Part shown: one piece after another, positions 8,469-16,617 of the stretch
Layout of the letters: the number at the start of each line of letters is the position of its first letter
Numbering within the stretch: position 1 is the first letter of the stretch
Origin: CAUPWF01 sp964369775
GTDB lineage: Bacteria; Bacillota; Clostridia; Lachnospirales; Lachnospiraceae
Assembly: GCA_964369775.1 (NCBI GenBank)
Contig: CAYJHQ010000021.1
Span: 1 to 55,547 of the forward strand
Length of the DNA: 55,547 bases
Direction: 5' to 3'
Notes under the pieces: generated by a model
Seen by the model: the letters and a program-made list of their open reading frames with translations, nothing else
Told to the model about the DNA's origin: nothing
Database searches by the model: none
Program-made: the position numbers and the translations under genes

Positions 8469-9814
8469 ATGTCGAAAATTATTGCAGTTAATGCAGGTAG
8501 TTCATCTTTAAAATTTCAATTATTTGAGATGGACGATGAATCCGTAATCACGTCAGGAGTAGTGGAGCGTATCGGTTTTGAAGATTCTATTTTCACAATC
8601 AAATATAATGATGAAAAAATTGTACAAACACTTGCTATCAACGACCACAAACAAGCAGTACAATTATTATTAGAGGCCTTAATCGAGAAAGAGATTGTTG
8701 AATCTCTAGACGATATCAAAGGTGTTGGACACAGAGTAGTACAAGGAGGTACTTATTATGACAAATCTGTAGTCATCGATGATCTCGTTGCTTCTCGTAT
8801 AGATGAGCTTAAGCAATTNNNNNNNNNNNNNNNNNNNNNNNNNNNNNNNNNNNNNNNNNNNNNNNNNNNNNNNNNNNNNNNNNNNNNNNNNNNNNNNNNN
8901 NNNNNNNNNNNNNNNNNNAATCTGTAGTCATCGATGATCTCGTTGCTTCTCGTATAGATGAGCTTAAGCAATTAGCACCTCTTCACAATCCAGCTAACTT
9001 AACTGGATATTATGCTTTTAAAGAAGCAATTCCTAACGCTAGTGCAGTTGCTGTCTTTGATACAGCGTTTCACCAAACGTTAGAACCTAAGTGTTATGTA
9101 TACCCAATTCCTTATCGTTTTTATGAGGAACACGGTATCCGTAAATATGGTGCTCATGGAACTAGCCACAAATATGTCTCAACTCGTGCTCGCGATTTAA
9201 TGGGGAATCCAGAAAAATCAAAAATTATCGTGGCCCACCTAGGAGCCGGTGGCTCTCTAACCGCTGTGAAAAATGGTAAATCCATCAATACTTCCATGGG
9301 CTTTACCCCGCTTTCTGGTATTGTTATGGGTACTCGTTCAGGAGATGTAGAACCTTCCGTTATCGACTATCTCATAGAGATTTTAGGAATGGATGTCAAA
9401 GATGTCATCAATATGTTAAATAAAGAATCCGGACTTTTAGGCATTTCAGGAGTTTCTAGTGATTATAGGGATGTAGAAAATGCTGCCGTAGAAGGAAATG
9501 AGCGTGCTCAGCTAGCTCTCGATATCTACTACCGTAGAATCATCGCTTTTATGGGACGCTATTTTGTCGCTTTGGGTGGAGTTGATGCAATTGCCTTCAC
9601 TGCTGGAATCGGCGAGAACTCTTTCCGTGCTAGAGCCACTATCATAGAACTTGTTTCAGAAGCTTTTGGAATTGTCATTGATGAAGATGCCAACGTAAAT
9701 GGAACTGGTGAACGTCTTATCACAAAACCAGAGTCTAGGGTAAAGGTATATGTCATCCCGACAAACGAAGAGCTAATGATTGCAAGAGACACTAAGGATT
9801 TGCTCGATTTGTAG
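8469..9814 (+). CDS. ackA: Acetate kinase AckA (one gene interrupted by an assembly gap)
   Basis: Acetate kinase interconverts acetyl phosphate plus ADP and acetate plus ATP, the last ATP-yielding step of acetate fermentation. The start follows AAAGGAGAAAAAA. N-terminal NAGSSSLKF and, after the gap, LAPLHNPANLTGY, AVFDTAFHQT, KYGAHGTSHKYV and FTAGIGENS are family signatures carrying the catalytic Asp and His. The raw frame breaks because 100 N and a repeated 55-bp segment lie inside it. Removing 8819-8973 (155 nt) rejoins VASRIDELKQ to LAPLHNP in frame and gives a complete 396-aa protein, normal for AckA. It should not be read as a pseudogene. The usual partner pta is not adjacent in this window. 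A terminator follows at once, so the gene is probably monocistronic. Confidence 0.95.
8764..8818 (+). repeat. 55-bp segment duplicated across the assembly gap, copy 1
   Basis: This stretch, beginning AATCTGTAGTCATCG and ending CTTAAGCAATT, is identical to the first 55 bases after the N run. It ends exactly at the gap, as expected for overlapping contig ends that were not merged. Confidence 0.95.
8819..8918. other. Assembly gap of exactly 100 N
   Basis: A run of exactly 100 N is the customary placeholder for a gap of unknown length. The flanking identity and the restored ackA frame indicate that no real sequence is missing. Confidence 0.98.
8919..8973 (+). repeat. 55-bp segment duplicated across the assembly gap, copy 2
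   Basis: Identical to the 55 bases immediately before the N run. Only one copy fits in the acetate kinase reading frame. Confidence 0.95.
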
Positions 9815-9856
9815 CTCGAACTAATATCTATATTTTTTTAATCCCAAAAACTTTAG

Positions 9857-9893
9857 AGTAGCAATTTAGCCTTATGGCTGAATTGTTACTTTT
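9857..9893 (+). terminator. Intrinsic terminator of ackA
   Basis: AGTAGCAATTTAGCC pairs over 15 bp with GGCTGAATTGTTACT (two G-U pairs) around a TTAT loop and is followed by TTT. It lies 42 nt past the ackA stop. Confidence 0.75.
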
Positions 9894-9974
9894 CATATAA
9901 TGTTCCATAAAAAAGAAAACTATATGCCTAATGGCTCTGTAACAGTATAAACACTTTCAAAAGAGGAGGCTCTC

Positions 9975-11105
9975 ATGATATTAAAAAATGGGAAAGTATT
10001 TTATAATCGTCAATTTCATAATCTCGATATTCGTGTTGTTGACAATAAAATCAATGAAATCAATACTCACATAACACCCCTTTCTTCTGAATTACTCATA
10101 GATTGTAAGGAACAACTGATTCTCCCTGGTATGGTTGATATTCATACTCATGGATGTCTAGGTTATGACTTTACAGTCTCTTCTGATGAACAAATTGCAA
10201 AGATGAAAAAGTATTATGTAAGTCAAGGTACCACAAGTGTAGTCGCAACTGTTATGACAGGTCCAAAGTCCACTCAAAAAGAAGCCATATCTCGACTGTC
10301 TGCTCACATTGATTGTTCACCTTCTCCTAATTCCTCTCGAATCGTAGGGATAAATCTAGAGGGACCATTCTTTAACGTAGCACAAAAAGGCGCTCATGAT
10401 GAAAATTGTCTGTTGTCACTTGATGACAATTATATGGAGGAGCTATTTCAGCTCTCTAACAACAATATTTTACTCATCGATATAGATCCTACATTAAAGA
10501 ACAGTATGGACTTCATTAAAAAGTATAAAGAAAAATCCACAATTTCTCTAGCTCATACCGCTTGTGATTACAACTTAGCCTTAGAATCTTTTGCTGCTGG
10601 CGCCAAACACATTACACATCTGTTCAATGCTATGAAAGGTCTTCATCACAGAGAACCCGGTATGATTGGTGCATTTTACGACTCTAATGCAAATGCAGAA
10701 GTAATCTGTGATGGATTTCATATTCACCCTGCTGTCATTCGTCTGATGTTCAAGGCTTGTGGTAATAGAATTGTTCTAATCTCAGATTCTATCAGTGCTA
10801 CAGGTCTTCCTGACGGAAAATATGTAAGTGGTGGATTAGATATCTTCGTAGAAGATGGAAAAGCAAAACTTTCAAGTGGAACTATTGCAGGATCTACTAT
10901 TTCCCTTCTCGATGGTGTGAAGAATGCTATTTCTTTCGGCATTACACCCGAAGTTGCAATTCACTCTGCAACAGAGTTAGCCGCAAAGTCGGTTGGTATT
11001 GATGAAAAAGTTGGCAGTATAGAAGTTAATAAATATGCTGATCTTTTGATTCTTTCTGCTGATTGGAATTTAGAAACCGTTATGATTAATGGAACTTTTG
11101 TATAG
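9975..11105 (+). CDS. nagA: N-acetylglucosamine-6-phosphate deacetylase NagA
   Basis: NagA removes the acetyl group from GlcNAc-6-phosphate, giving glucosamine-6-phosphate and acetate, a cytosolic step in amino sugar use and cell-wall recycling. The 376-aa length is typical. Amidohydrolase marks are DIHTHGCLGYDF (metal ligands), NLEGPFFN with the metal-binding Glu, LAHTACDYN, THLFNAMKGLHHREPG, CDGFHIHP and the catalytic Asp in LISDSISATGLPDG. The start follows AAGAGGAGGCTCTC. The gene sits alone between two terminators; nagB and a GlcNAc transporter are not in the window. Confidence 0.95.
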   Translation: MILKNGKVFYNRQFHNLDIRVVDNKINEINTHITPLSSELLIDCKEQLILPGMVDIHTHGCLGYDFTVSSDEQIAKMKKYYVSQGTTSVVATVMTGPKSTQKEAISRLSAHIDCSPSPNSSRIVGINLEGPFFNVAQKGAHDENCLLSLDDNYMEELFQLSNNNILLIDIDPTLKNSMDFIKKYKEKSTISLAHTACDYNLALESFAAGAKHITHLFNAMKGLHHREPGMIGAFYDSNANAEVICDGFHIHPAVIRLMFKACGNRIVLISDSISATGLPDGKYVSGGLDIFVEDGKAKLSSGTIAGSTISLLDGVKNAISFGITPEVAIHSATELAAKSVGIDEKVGSIEVNKYADLLILSADWNLETVMINGTFV

Positions 11106-11106
11106 A

Positions 11107-11155
11107 AAAAATCTCCTGAATTGATATTAGTGATTATCAATCTCAGGAGATTTTT
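11107..11155. terminator. Bidirectional terminator between nagA and tenA
   Basis: AAAAATCTCCTGA pairs with TCAGGAGATTTTT, with additional TTGATA/TATCAA pairing after a one-base bulge. T runs occur on both strands, so the hairpin can serve the convergent nagA and tenA. Confidence 0.8.
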
Positions 11156-11166
11156 AATTGTTTGCT

Positions 11167-11820
11167 TTATGGTTGATTACTCATCTTCCAAAATTCAATT
11201 TCATGTACACTTCCTCTATGGAATATTTCTTTTAAATACTCTTTTCTCTCTTTGCTGATTCCTTTACAAATCTTATCTACGTATGAGCACCATTCTTCAC
11301 ACGCAATTCCATACGATTCTGTTGTGTAATCAGCAACCATATCCCAATACTTAATCTTTTTGATATCTGGATATTCTTCAACTACCTTTTTCCACACCCA
11401 ATAATAACTCAATGTACACGGAAGTGTGGCCATAAGAATCTCTGCTGCATTTCCTGTCTTGGCTATTTCAAGCATGAAATCGCAATATGCTTTTGTTATC
11501 GGTGTTGGCACCACCGCCTCTGCTTCTTCTGGTGTGATTCCCCAATCTTTCAAATACACTAGCCTTGTTGCTCCTTCGCTTTCATTTACAAAGCTCATCA
11601 AGGAATAATACACCTTCATCTCTTCTAATGAAGATGCACGATACATTGCAATCGCAAATGATCTAGCATACTCCTTTAAATATAAGGTATCTTGAATCAT
11701 GTAATGCTTCATTACCTCTTCGCTCATTTTATCTTTTGCCACATTCGTAACAAATTCACTATTAAAACACGCTTCCCAAGCATCCTTAGAATAATCTAAC
11801 ACTTCTTTCATAAAGCTCAT
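11167..11820 (-). CDS. tenA: TenA family aminopyrimidine aminohydrolase (thiaminase II)
   Basis: TenA proteins hydrolyse degraded or intact thiamine pyrimidines, classically 4-amino-5-aminomethyl-2-methylpyrimidine to HMP, for thiamine salvage in the cytosol. The protein is 217 aa, all helical, with the family's usual length. Expected active-site residues are visible: Asp44 in QDTLYLKEYAR, the nucleophile Cys135 in TLPCTLSYYW and Glu207 in SVHEIEFW near the C-terminus. It lies 42 nt downstream of the ThiT-like transporter gene on the same strand and probably shares its promoter. This pairing of importer and hydrolase supports a role in salvaging thiamine or its pyrimidine half. TenA-like proteins with other roles exist, so the exact substrate is not certain. 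Confidence 0.88.
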   Translation of the reverse strand: MSFMKEVLDYSKDAWEACFNSEFVTNVAKDKMSEEVMKHYMIQDTLYLKEYARSFAIAMYRASSLEEMKVYYSLMSFVNESEGATRLVYLKDWGITPEEAEAVVPTPITKAYCDFMLEIAKTGNAAEILMATLPCTLSYYWVWKKVVEEYPDIKKIKYWDMVADYTTESYGIACEEWCSYVDKICKGISKERKEYLKEIFHRGSVHEIEFWKMSNQP

Positions 11821-11862
11821 ATCTCAATCTCCTTATATTACGTATATTATGTACTTTTTCTA

Positions 11863-12462
11863 CTAATTTGCTACAATACTTTTCTTTATTGTATTGAGCG
11901 GTAAAATCCCCATCACTACTAACGCCATCAGATTTTCCACACCATGTGCTGACACATTTACAATAATGCTATACGTCCATGCGCCATATCCTTCCCACGC
12001 ATACTCACTAAAAAAAACTACACCTGCAAAAACATGCCCTAAAATACTCAGTACCAAGGCTAATAAAGCCCCCAATAATATCTTATATCTCTTATCTGTT
12101 CCAAATATCGGAACAAGCGCTAGACAACTATAACACATCAAGTGTTCCACAATTATTTGCGCCCAATGAACTGGCACCCAAGATGGTTGTAGAAATATTG
12201 CAAGAATTCCCACGACTAAACCGCTATAAAACGCTGGTTTTATTCCATAGACCACTGCTAATATCATAATAGGGAGCACCGATAGTAGTGTCACTCTCCC
12301 TGTTGTCGGTAACACAAAAAACACTGTTCTAAGTACTAATGTAATTGCTATGATTACACCACAACTAGTCAGCATCCTAGTATCAAACTTTGTCCTTCCA
12401 CAAAGTTTCAACATCACTGCATAATAAACAGCTGTAAAACCATAAATCAAAAAGTTTTGCAT
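11863..12462 (-). CDS. thiT: ThiT-like thiamine ECF transporter S component
   Basis: A 199-aa membrane protein with about six helices, resembling the substrate-binding S component ThiT of energy-coupling factor importers, which works with a shared EcfT/EcfA module not in this window. Supporting features are the size, the PSWVPVHWAQIIVEHLMCYS segment and the GVVFFSEYAWEGYGAWTYS loop, both in the style of ThiT. Linkage to tenA supports thiamine or its pyrimidine as cargo. The start is placed at the ATG after GGGAGAGAAGAAG. A TTG start 60 nt upstream is less likely because the predicted -10 box lies inside that extension. No TPP riboswitch is seen in the short leader. Confidence 0.8.
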   Translation of the reverse strand: MQNFLIYGFTAVYYAVMLKLCGRTKFDTRMLTSCGVIIAITLVLRTVFFVLPTTGRVTLLSVLPIMILAVVYGIKPAFYSGLVVGILAIFLQPSWVPVHWAQIIVEHLMCYSCLALVPIFGTDKRYKILLGALLALVLSILGHVFAGVVFFSEYAWEGYGAWTYSIIVNVSAHGVENLMALVVMGILPLNTIKKSIVAN

Positions 12463-12493
12463 CTTCTTCTCTCCCTTTTCATCAATGCTTCCT

Positions 12494-12522
12494 ATTATAT
12501 TATGCAATTCATATTCTTTCAA
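12494..12522 (-). promoter_or_regulatory. Promoter of the thiT-tenA pair
   Basis: On the minus strand TTGAAA (12522-12517) and TATAAT (12499-12494) are separated by exactly 17 nt. The start point should fall near 12487, leaving a leader of about 25 nt, too short for a TPP riboswitch. Confidence 0.7.
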
Positions 12523-12526
12523 CTAT

Positions 12527-14515
12527 TTATTTCCCGCGCAGTATAATCTCTATTTTGTCATTGGCTTTAATCTCACTTGTAAAATCTGCTGATTCCCCAT
12601 TTAATCTCACATCTGTAAGACCAACTGGGTGACTTGAATCTATTTCTATATAGTTCAGCGTTTCTAACAGTATATGCGGTGAGTCTCCTTTTTTCTTAGG
12701 TAAAATCACTTCTTTTTCATTTAGAAAAATTGTAAAATCTGTTTCATTTGATTCTGATTTTATAAAATCTGTTGTAGAGATAATAACATCTTGGTTCCCC
12801 AAAACATATCCGCGCTCTAAACTCCTTCCATCTTTTAGATACCATACATTTTCTTCTGTCATTCCTCTTTTTTCTATAAGTTCTGATAGGTAAAATTTAT
12901 CTTTCACCTCTATGTAATCCCCGTCTTCAATTTGGTAATCCATTTCCTTTTGTTCTTCATTAACTGAAATCATTGGCTCAAAAGAGTATTCTTTTTCATC
13001 TAATTTGACTATTATCGGCTCTAAATTCTTTACTAGATCAAAGAGTGTTACCTTAAGTGTCGCTCCGCTTACTGCTGGTACAATCTCAATTTTATCCCCT
13101 TTATTTACCGCACTATTTAATGTAGTCGCTTTTCCATTTAGCGTAATCAGTGCTGGTTTCCCAATCGCTCCTTTTCGAACAACTTTTTCTCCATTTAAAG
13201 TGTAACTCAACTCTGCTCCCAGTCGTCCAAGTATTTCATTTGTCTTATATCCACCTTTGAGTAACACGTCAAATACTTTCAAATTCTTAGTATCAAAGAT
13301 TTTAAATTTCTTCTCGTTTAGAAATATATTAGAAAAATCATACCCTTTATCAATGACTGAAGTCACACCAATCCCAATAGGGGTGACAAAGGCTGGCCCT
13401 ACAAGGCTATCTTCTGACACCATTACTGACTTGATATAATTGCTTCCACTCACTGCAATCCTAGTTTGTGCAATACCTAACTTATCTGCAATCAACTTCG
13501 GTAATTTGGGAGCTAAGCTTCCGCCACCAACCAAAAATACTGCTGCTGGTTCCCCTCCATTGATGTTCATGATTGTCTGAGTAATAGAATCTGCTAAAGC
13601 ATCTACTGATGGATACACTGCCTCATAAAATTCTTCTTGTGAAATCGTATAATCTAATCCCAGTATATTTTTATAGCTAATCTCTGAATTCCCTGCTGAG
13701 AGTTTCATCTGCTCCGCTGTCTCAAAATCTACTAAGAAATGTTTTATAATCTCTTCTGTAATCTCATCTCCAGCAATCGTAGCCATGGCATACGCTACAA
13801 TACTACCATTTTGCGATATTGCAATGTCAGACGTTCCTGCTCCGATGTCTACAAGCGCAATGTTAATCAACCTCACTTCAGGTGGCACAATCACATTCAT
13901 TGCTGCAATCGGCTCTAACGTAAGACTCGATACTTCCAAATCATTCTTCTCCATAACTGCATATAGACTTTCTACAACCATGCTTGGAAGAAACGCTGCA
14001 ATTACATCTACTTGTACTTTTTTTCCTCTGTGACCTTTGATTGTTTTTATCGGATATCCATCTAATTGATACTCTATAATGTTATACCCTACACAATAAA
14101 AAGAAACTGCACCTGTTTCTTTTTGAAGTTCATCGACTTTTTGTTGGGCAGTTGATATCGCCTCCATCTCAAAAGATTGTGCTAGTTCTTCTGATATGGG
14201 TTCATTCGTAGAAATCTCTATCTCTACTGCAATACGCTCCGTCTTCAAAGAACGTCCCGCAGCTGCTATAGCTACATTCGTAAATTGCGTATTCTTTCGT
14301 TTTTCAAGAGCGCCTTTCACTTTACCGACTACTTTTGCAACCTCATCAATATCCTCAATTTGACCATCCATCATAGAACGTTTTGAATGTGGAATCACTT
14401 CGTGGTCAATGATATGAAACATCTCATCCACCATTTTCCCAACAATCCCTACCACTGTTCTCGTTCCTATATCTAAAGAAAAAATCAGATCTTCCGTTTG
14501 CCTTATCTCTTCCAT
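12527..14515 (-). CDS. Long FtsA-like actin-fold ATPase
   Basis: A 662-aa protein of the FtsA/PilM actin-like superfamily. Actin-fold nucleotide motifs are present: phosphate 1 LDIGTRTVVG (14-23), phosphate 2 VDIGAGTSDIA (from 222) and the adenosine motif VFLVGGGS (about 325). The first 380 residues match the FtsA layout. The remaining 280 residues are an extension with repeated short beta-rich segments, for example LNGEKVV, LNGKATTLN and VRLNGESADF, spaced like small ubiquitin- or VanW-like modules. FtsA proper is about 420 aa and sits beside ftsZ; here neither the length nor the context fits. A role in envelope or division-related scaffolding is inferred only from the fold. The promoter lies just upstream, and the thiT promoter begins right after the stop. 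Confidence 0.8.
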   Translation of the reverse strand: MEEIRQTEDLIFSLDIGTRTVVGIVGKMVDEMFHIIDHEVIPHSKRSMMDGQIEDIDEVAKVVGKVKGALEKRKNTQFTNVAIAAAGRSLKTERIAVEIEISTNEPISEELAQSFEMEAISTAQQKVDELQKETGAVSFYCVGYNIIEYQLDGYPIKTIKGHRGKKVQVDVIAAFLPSMVVESLYAVMEKNDLEVSSLTLEPIAAMNVIVPPEVRLINIALVDIGAGTSDIAISQNGSIVAYAMATIAGDEITEEIIKHFLVDFETAEQMKLSAGNSEISYKNILGLDYTISQEEFYEAVYPSVDALADSITQTIMNINGGEPAAVFLVGGGSLAPKLPKLIADKLGIAQTRIAVSGSNYIKSVMVSEDSLVGPAFVTPIGIGVTSVIDKGYDFSNIFLNEKKFKIFDTKNLKVFDVLLKGGYKTNEILGRLGAELSYTLNGEKVVRKGAIGKPALITLNGKATTLNSAVNKGDKIEIVPAVSGATLKVTLFDLVKNLEPIIVKLDEKEYSFEPMISVNEEQKEMDYQIEDGDYIEVKDKFYLSELIEKRGMTEENVWYLKDGRSLERGYVLGNQDVIISTTDFIKSESNETDFTIFLNEKEVILPKKKGDSPHILLETLNYIEIDSSHPVGLTDVRLNGESADFTSEIKANDKIEIILRGK

Positions 14516-14552
14516 CCTACTTTTTTTCCTTTCATCTGTAGTTATTCTTAAT

Positions 14553-14581
14553 ATTATATCATACTACTTAAATGAATGTAA
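14553..14581 (-). promoter_or_regulatory. Predicted promoter of the FtsA-like gene
   Basis: TTACAT (14581-14576) and TATAAT (14558-14553) are spaced by 17 nt on the minus strand, about 38 nt before the start codon. Confidence 0.5.
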
Positions 14582-14603
14582 TAAAAAGAGGCTAGTTACT
14601 ACA

Positions 14604-15422
14604 TCATCGTAAAAATTTCTCCACTAATCTTTGGACTTCCTTTGAGTTTAGTGGATGGTCCTTTGTCTCAAAAGTCAAAATCAACTCCTCACCTAGATAA
14701 ATTCCATTCCTATGATAAGTCTCTATTTTCTTAATAGACTTATTACAATATTCTTCCATATCCATCATTCCTAAGTGCTCCCAGTAGTATGCCTTTCTCG
14801 TCCTCTTATTTAAAACAGTGAAATCTGGGTATACCGTTCCATACCCTCTTAGTTTCAATGGTAACTCATATACATACGGTATACCTGCAAAGAAAAATTT
14901 ATCAGCTATAATCTTCTCAGACTTTGATCGTACCGACTCGCCTCTCTCTGTATAAAGTGCTAATTCTTCATCAATTTCATATTGTATTTTCTTCTCTTGA
15001 CTATCATTTAATTCAAGTTGCTTTTGTATCCATAATTTCTCATAATCATCATCACTAAGCCAGTAAGGAGAAATCAATTTTTTTCGTTCATTCGTCGCTA
15101 GTTCGTATACTTTATAAAGATCACTCATATCGATATCATCGACAATAGATTCTAACATTTTTTTCTTTTCTTCCACTATTCTCAACATCTTCTTTGCATA
15201 CGCTTTTTGCGCAAGTTGCTTCGCCACCTCACTTTCTCCATTTCGTATATAAGTGCCTTTTGTATCACCTTTCTCCTTCACATGATAGTACTGCACCCTG
15301 TTTTTACTATTTATAATACGTAAAGATCCCTCTGGTGCCTCCTCGAGACATTTCTTGCATCTATTAATAACTTTTTCTAATTCTTTGATGCTATTTTTAC
15401 AGTATTCAGCTTCATTTACCAT
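14604..15422 (-). CDS. Uncharacterised protein with a PD-(D/E)XK-nuclease-like C-terminus
   Basis: This 272-aa protein was not recognised as a named family. Residues 1-110 are charged and helical, probably coiled coil (about 60-100). The C-terminal half has the look of a PD-(D/E)XK nuclease core: Glu169 in RSKSEKIIAD, then a beta-strand VYELPLKL, Asp200 in VYPDFTVL and Glu215 in YYWEHLGM. The usual Lys after the last acidic residue is replaced by an EH pair, somewhat like Vsr-type enzymes. No transmembrane or DNA-binding motif is obvious. The start follows AGAGGAG with 8-nt spacing. A 73-bp tandem repeat array begins about 58 nt upstream. A nuclease role is a fold-level guess; a structural or regulatory role cannot be excluded. 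Confidence 0.6.
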   Translation of the reverse strand: MVNEAEYCKNSIKELEKVINRCKKCLEEAPEGSLRIINSKNRVQYYHVKEKGDTKGTYIRNGESEVAKQLAQKAYAKKMLRIVEEKKKMLESIVDDIDMSDLYKVYELATNERKKLISPYWLSDDDYEKLWIQKQLELNDSQEKKIQYEIDEELALYTERGESVRSKSEKIIADKFFFAGIPYVYELPLKLRGYGTVYPDFTVLNKRTRKAYYWEHLGMMDMEEYCNKSIKKIETYHRNGIYLGEELILTFETKDHPLNSKEVQRLVEKFLR

Positions 15423-15480
15423 ATAAATCTCTCCTCTAGAAATAGATTAGCTTCTTTGTTCCTTATTTATTTCACATCCA

Positions 15481-15812
15481 AAGCATATAAACTTTTTCTT
15501 TTCCGTAACTTTTATATGCTTTTCTTTGCTTCACTAGCAAGATTTCTCTTGTTTAAGCATATAAACTCCTTCTTTATCGTAATTTTATATGCTTTTCTTT
15601 GCTTCACTAGCAAGATTTCTCTTGTTTAAGCATACAAACTTCTTCTTTATCGTAATTTTATATGCTTTTCTTTGCTTCACTAGCAGGATTTCTCTTGTTT
15701 AAGCATACAAACTTCTTCTTTATCGTAATTTTATATGCTTTTCTTTGCTTCACTAGCAGGATTTCTCTTGTTTGAGCATATAAACTTCTTCTTACATTCT
15801 ATTTTTATATGC
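15481..15812. repeat. Tandem array of 73-bp units with hairpins
   Basis: Four full units (15481, 15555, 15628, 15701; lengths 74, 73, 73, 73) and a 39-bp partial unit at 15774. Each unit opens with GCATAYAAAC and, about 25 nt later, has TTTTATATGC, giving a 9-bp inverted repeat. It then carries TTGCTTCACTAGCA (stem TTGCT/AGCAA) and CAAGATTTCTCTTG (stem CAAGA/TCTTG). Units are nearly identical and there are no variable spacers, so this is not a CRISPR array. It fills most of the 492-bp spacer between the nuclease-like ORF and deoC; the rest of the spacer holds only the hairpin at 15879. Confidence 0.9.
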
Positions 15813-15878
15813 ACATTTATATCTTTACATGAAATAATAACCAGATTTTGGTTTGTGATGATAGATTTTTTCTAGACT

Positions 15879-15899
15879 CTCCCCAGCTAAACCGGGGAG
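15879..15899. other. GC-rich hairpin downstream of deoC
   Basis: CTCCCC pairs with GGGGAG around an AGCTAAACC loop, a strikingly GC-rich stem in AT-rich DNA. It lies 15 nt past the deoC stop and may help end transcription, but no T run follows on the minus strand. Similar stems occur at IS200/IS605 ends; no transposase remnant is seen here. Confidence 0.45.
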
Positions 15900-15914
15900 G
15901 ATTTATATATTGAA

Positions 15915-16586
15915 TTAATAACAGCCTTCTTCTAACTCTTCTTGCTTGGCTAACTTTACAATACGACTTGTTCCTAGGCGTTTTGCTCCTAGCGTTATAA
16001 ACTTTTCTGCATCTTCAAAGCTTGCAATTCCGCCTGCTGCTTTGATCAACACCCACTCCCCTACGTGTTTAGAAAATAGTTCCACGTCTTCAAATGTTGC
16101 TCCTGCACTTGAGAATCCTGTGGATGTTTTAATAAAATCTGCTCTTGATTCTGTGACTATTTCACACATCTTTATTTTCTCCGCTTCTGTAAGCAAGCAA
16201 GTCTCTATAATAACTTTTAATATCTTATCTCCGCAAACCTCTTTTACTGCTGATATCTCTTGCTTAAGTTCCTCGTATCTCCCCTCTTTTAGCCATCCAA
16301 TATTAATTACCATGTCAATTTCTTCTGCGCCATCTTCGATGGCAGCTCTTGCTTCAAAACATTTCACTGCCGTCACGCTGTATCCATTTGGGAATCCAAT
16401 CACTGTGCAAATCGGTATTTCCCCTTTTGCGTAAGTTGCCGCTTCCTTCACATATGATGGTGGAATACAAACTGACGCTGTCCCATAATTGACTGCATCA
16501 TCTATGACCTCTTGAACCTCTTTCCAAGTTGTTGTTTGACCAAGTATTGTATGATCTACAAGGTGATAAATATTTGTTCTTTCCAT
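15915..16586 (-). CDS. deoC: Deoxyribose-phosphate aldolase DeoC
   Basis: DeoC splits 2-deoxyribose-5-phosphate into glyceraldehyde-3-phosphate and acetaldehyde in deoxynucleoside catabolism. The 223-aa class I aldolase has the expected residues: the Schiff-base Lys in DFIKTSTGFSSAGAT, the Lys of LIKAAGGI and the Asp of EEIDMVINIG. The start follows GAGGAGCTATC. It begins 31 nt after the stop of the SpoIIE-type gene on the same strand, so it may be read with it, although no functional link is apparent. Other deo genes (deoA/pdp, deoB) are absent from the window. Confidence 0.96.
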   Translation of the reverse strand: MERTNIYHLVDHTILGQTTTWKEVQEVIDDAVNYGTASVCIPPSYVKEAATYAKGEIPICTVIGFPNGYSVTAVKCFEARAAIEDGAEEIDMVINIGWLKEGRYEELKQEISAVKEVCGDKILKVIIETCLLTEAEKIKMCEIVTESRADFIKTSTGFSSAGATFEDVELFSKHVGEWVLIKAAGGIASFEDAEKFITLGAKRLGTSRIVKLAKQEELEEGCY

Positions 16587-16617
16587 GATAGCTCCTCATT
16601 CTTTCTTAATATTATTT

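Noticed and set aside
8469..9814. ackA as a pseudogene or two partial genes
   Set aside because: Removing the N run and one copy of the duplicated 55 bp gives a complete, in-frame acetate kinase.
12463..12526. TPP riboswitch ahead of the thiT-tenA pair
   Set aside because: Only about 60 nt are available and no CTGAGA-type thi-box is present.
15481..15812. Possible CRISPR array
   Set aside because: Whole 73-bp units are near-identical with no unique spacers of 25-45 bp, and no cas genes are nearby.
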